Source: Lawsonibacter sp. (lineage in GTDB: Bacteria; Bacillota; Clostridia; Oscillospirales; Oscillospiraceae). Taken from it: DNA of 7,730 nt. Both the position numbers and the translations under genes were made by a program. Positions 5,363-7,730 of the stretch are shown in pieces (positions within the stretch are counted from its first letter, which is position 1; every line of letters begins with the position of its first letter). The stretch is from assembly GCA_022793355.1 (NCBI GenBank), contig JAAWCR010000133.1:1-7730 (forward strand), given 5' to 3'. Below the pieces are notes generated by a model. That model worked only from the letters and a program-made list of their open reading frames with translations, did not search any database and was not told the origin of the DNA.

Positions 5363-6757
5363 TTATTCGCCTTTGCTCTTGATATACTCGTCGATGGACT
5401 TGGCCGCGCTCTTGCCCGCACCCATCGCCAGAATGACCGTGGCCGCACCGGTGGCGGCGTCACCGCCGGCGAAGATGGCCGGACAGGAAGTGCAGCCGTT
5501 TTCATCGACGGCTACACAGCCCTTTTTGTTCTTCTCCAGGCCGGGAGTACCCTCGTAGCTCATGGGGTTGGGCTGAGTGCCCAGGGACATGATGACCGCG
5601 TCCACCTCCATCTTGAACTCGCTGCCCGGCACCGCCATGGGACGGCGGCGGCCTGAGGCGTCCGGTTCGCCCAGCTCCATTTTCACACAGGTGATGGACT
5701 GGACCTGACCCTTCTCGTCCCCTTCGATGGACACGGGATTGGTGAGCAGATCGAACGCAATCCCCTCCTGCTTGGCATGGTGAACCTCCTCAGCACGAGC
5801 GGGAAGCTCTGCCTCAGAGCGGCGGTAGACGATGTGAACCTCAGCGCCCAGGCGCTTGGCGCACCGGGCCGCGTCCATGGCCACGTTGCCGCCGCCCACC
5901 ACGGCTACCTTCTTGTTGCGCAGCACGGGGGTGGCGGAGTCTTCCCTGTAGGCCTTCATCAGGTTGATGCGGGTGAGGTACTCGTTGGCGGAGTAGACGC
6001 CGATCAGGGACTCGCCGGGAATCTTCATAAACATGGGCAGGCCGGCGCCGGAGCCAATAAAGACGGCCTCAAAGCCCTCCTTCTCAAACAGCTCGGTGAC
6101 GGTAAGCACCTTGCCGATGACCATATTCAGCTCGATCTTGACCCCCATTTTCTCCAGCTTTTCCACCTCGCGCTTCACCACCGCCTTGGGCAGGCGGAAC
6201 TCGGGGATGCCGTAGCTCAGCACGCCGCCGGCCACGTGGAAGGCCTCGAAAATGGTGACCTCATAGCCCATGCGGGCCAGCTCGCCGGCGCAGGTCAGGC
6301 CGGCGGGGCCGGAGCCGATCACCGCCACCTTGTGGCCGTTGCTGGGGACAGCCTCGATCTTTTCGTTGTAGCCCCGGAGGTAGGCCCAGTCGGCTACAAA
6401 GCGTTCAATTCGGCCGATGGCGATGGGCTCGCCCTTGATGCCCCGGACGCACTTGCCCTCGCACTGGGTCTCCTGGGGGCAGACACGGCCGGAGATGGAG
6501 GGCAGGGCGTTGGCGGCGGAGAGGATCTCATAGGCCCCGTTGATGTCGCCGTCGGCCACCTTGCGCAGGAAATCGGGGATGGGAATGCCCACCGGGCACC
6601 CGCTGACACAGGGCTTGTTCAGGCAGCCCAGGCAGCGGTCGGCCTCGTTCATGGCTGCGCCGGTGGAGTAGCCCAAGGCCACCTCTTTAAAATTCTTAAC
6701 GCGGTTGGCCGGGTCCTGGTCCCCCATCAGGGTTCGTACATTCTGCATATTAGCCAT
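5363..6757 (-). CDS. nfnB: NADH-dependent ferredoxin:NADP+ oxidoreductase, large subunit NfnB (GltD-like)
   Basis: The 464-residue product matches the GltD-like flavoprotein family and the length of characterised NfnB. The N-terminus has two Cys groups for [4Fe-4S] clusters: CLGCLNKPCVSGCP (C42, C45, C50, C54) and CPQETQCEGKC (C93, C99, C103). GSGPAGL (148-154) binds FAD, GGGNVAMDAARCAKRLGA (288-305) with the following YRR binds NADP(H), and FAGGDAATGAATVILAMGAG (429-448) closes the FAD site. In the NfnAB complex this subunit holds the bifurcating FAD and splits electrons from NADPH between ferredoxin and, via NfnA, NAD+. The ATG at 6755-6757 has GGAGGAGGT 7 nt upstream and overlaps the nfnA stop by 8 nt, so translation is probably coupled. 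GltD (glutamate synthase small subunit) or sulfide dehydrogenase SudA are alternative names, but the adjacent nfnA favours Nfn. Confidence 0.9.
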   Translation of the reverse strand: MANMQNVRTLMGDQDPANRVKNFKEVALGYSTGAAMNEADRCLGCLNKPCVSGCPVGIPIPDFLRKVADGDINGAYEILSAANALPSISGRVCPQETQCEGKCVRGIKGEPIAIGRIERFVADWAYLRGYNEKIEAVPSNGHKVAVIGSGPAGLTCAGELARMGYEVTIFEAFHVAGGVLSYGIPEFRLPKAVVKREVEKLEKMGVKIELNMVIGKVLTVTELFEKEGFEAVFIGSGAGLPMFMKIPGESLIGVYSANEYLTRINLMKAYREDSATPVLRNKKVAVVGGGNVAMDAARCAKRLGAEVHIVYRRSEAELPARAEEVHHAKQEGIAFDLLTNPVSIEGDEKGQVQSITCVKMELGEPDASGRRRPMAVPGSEFKMEVDAVIMSLGTQPNPMSYEGTPGLEKNKKGCVAVDENGCTSCPAIFAGGDAATGAATVILAMGAGKSAAKSIDEYIKSKGE

Positions 6758-7598
6758 GCATGGCACCTCCTCCCAGGCGGCAGAGATGCTTCTCTCTCGC
6801 CTTGGTCTCCTGTTCCAGATAGGTCGCGTTGCGGGCGATGACCTCGTCAAAGTCCACCTTGTGGCCGTCGAAGTCGGGGCCGTCCACACAGGCAAACTTC
6901 ACCTCGCCGTCCACGGTGAGACGGCAGCAGCCGCACATGCCGGTACCGTCGATCATAATGGGGTTCATGCTCACGGTGGTGGGAATCTCATATTTCTCAG
7001 TAAGCTTACAGGCAAACTTCATCATCATCAGGGGGCCGATTGCAAAGACGTGGTCAAACTTGATCCCGCTCTCGATCAGCTTCTCCAGCTTTCCGGTGAC
7101 AAAGCCGTGGTAGCCGTAGGTGCCGTCGTCGGTGCAGATGTGGAGGTCAGTGCAGGCCTGGGACATCTCCTCCTCCAGGATGACGATGTCCTTGGTCTTA
7201 AACCCGCCGATCAGGTCCACCTGGTTTCCGGCCTGGTGCAGGGCGCGGGCCACGGGCAGGGCAATGGCGCAGCCCAGTCCGCCGCCCAGCACGGCCACCC
7301 GGCCCAGGTCCTCCACCTCGGTGGGCAGGCCCAGGGGGCCCACAAAATCCTGGAGGCAGTCGCCCTCGTTCAGATCATCCAGCGCCAGGGTGGTGCCGCC
7401 GATTTTCTGATAGATTACCGTGACCAGGCCGTCCACCGCGCTGGAGATGGTGAGGGGAATCCGCTCTCCCGCCTCATCCACCCGCAGGATGATAAACTGG
7501 CCCGCCTTGGCCTTGGCGGCCACCAGCGGCGCATACACCGAGATTTGAGAAATCTCAGGCGTCAGCGTCTTTTTTGCTGCAATTTCGTACTTCTTCAC
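6750..7598 (-). CDS. nfnA: NADH-dependent ferredoxin:NADP+ oxidoreductase, small subunit NfnA
   Basis: A 282-residue protein of the PyrK/sulfide dehydrogenase-beta type ferredoxin reductase family. RIPLTIS (46-52) is the FAD-binding motif, VAVLGGGLGCAIALPVARAL (101-120) the NAD(H)-binding turn, and MCGCCR (221-226) with FACVDGPDFDGH (235-246) holds the [2Fe-2S] cluster; the family uses three Cys and an Asp. It passes electrons from NfnB to NAD+, or in reverse takes NADH. The whole complex reversibly couples 2 NADPH + NAD+ + oxidised ferredoxin to NADH + reduced ferredoxin. The GTG at 7596-7598 is chosen because AGGAGGAG lies 5 nt upstream; a longer reading to 7667 has no ribosome binding site and crosses that site. 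It is the first gene of the visible operon. Confidence 0.9.
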   Translation of the reverse strand: MKKYEIAAKKTLTPEISQISVYAPLVAAKAKAGQFIILRVDEAGERIPLTISSAVDGLVTVIYQKIGGTTLALDDLNEGDCLQDFVGPLGLPTEVEDLGRVAVLGGGLGCAIALPVARALHQAGNQVDLIGGFKTKDIVILEEEMSQACTDLHICTDDGTYGYHGFVTGKLEKLIESGIKFDHVFAIGPLMMMKFACKLTEKYEIPTTVSMNPIMIDGTGMCGCCRLTVDGEVKFACVDGPDFDGHKVDFDEVIARNATYLEQETKAREKHLCRLGGGAMHG

Positions 7599-7730
7599 TG
7601 TTTCTCCTCCTGTTAGCGTTCTTTCCTTTTTCCATCGCAGAATATTTGCCAGCGGCTCGCGCCGCACAGATCATAAATTTACCACTTCCTCCAGCGGCTT
7701 CCGCCGTAGCGGCGGCGCTTTTTCGCCGCC
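7599..7730. other. Region upstream of nfnA with GC-rich inverted repeats at the window edge
   Basis: No gene is evident. Two overlapping perfect inverted repeats lie at the edge: CCGCCG-TAG-CGGCGG (7701-7715) and GGCGGCG-(6 nt)-CGCCGCC (7711-7730). They cannot form at the same time, so they could be alternative hairpins. CCAGCGGCT occurs twice in direct orientation, at 7649-7657 and 7691-7699 (42 bp apart). For the nfn promoter the only candidate seen on the - strand is TATGAT just upstream of 7670, without a good -35, so the promoter may lie outside the window. Confidence 0.4.

Noticed and set aside
6758..6895. 46-residue N-terminal extension of nfnB
   Set aside because: It lies entirely within nfnA in another frame; the ATG at 6757 has a strong ribosome binding site and matches the family start.
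5777..7616. Long + strand open frames (5777-6841 and 6705-7616) opposite nfnB and nfnA
   Set aside because: Both are mirror frames of firmly identified genes and have Ala/Gly/His-rich products without motifs.
7555..7674. Possible 39-codon upstream reading frame on the - strand overlapping the nfnA start
   Set aside because: GGAGG is 13 nt from its ATG, the product is basic without features, and it crosses the nfnA ribosome binding site; it is probably chance.

Overview
The window looks like a chromosomal segment of a GC-rich, endospore-forming Clostridia member, most likely of the Oscillospiraceae/Flavonifractor-Lawsonibacter type. The reasons are a forespore signalling gene (spoIIR), an Nfn-type electron-bifurcating transhydrogenase, strong Gram-positive ribosome binding sites, GTG starts, and AT-rich intergenic regions around GC-rich genes. 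The genus is inferred from protein flavour only. There is no tRNA, rRNA, CRISPR array or insertion sequence.

Left part (1-1920). The 3' end of a GHKL-type sensor histidine kinase (+ strand) meets spoIIR (- strand) tail to tail, only 3 bp apart and with no terminator between them. The kinase carries an unusual C-terminal extension: a membrane helix plus a motif like the membrane-proximal part of RsiV-like anti-sigma proteins. Upstream of spoIIR is a 31-bp near-perfect palindrome over a candidate promoter. Next comes a - strand gene for a 'half' PTS enzyme I. It has the HPr-binding and phosphohistidine domains but no PEP-binding barrel, and it has its own near-consensus promoter and terminator.

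Middle part (1920-5340). Two + strand genes follow, each a single-gene transcription unit with a clear sigma-A-type promoter and an intrinsic terminator at or near its end: a class I PLP-dependent aminotransferase, then a membrane chemoreceptor (Cache, HAMP, MCP signalling domain).

Right part (5340-7730). A - strand operon, nfnA-nfnB, overlaps by 8 nt and encodes the two subunits of NADH-dependent ferredoxin:NADP+ oxidoreductase. It converges on the chemoreceptor gene at a bidirectional terminator. The 130 nt upstream of nfnA contain GC-rich inverted repeats that run off the window edge, and no confident promoter.

Most of the window is ordinary core-type content. The best candidates for something under-described are the stand-alone EIN-like protein (a phosphohistidine protein that could not use PEP by itself), the kinase with an anti-sigma-like tail, and the two palindromes that overlap promoters.
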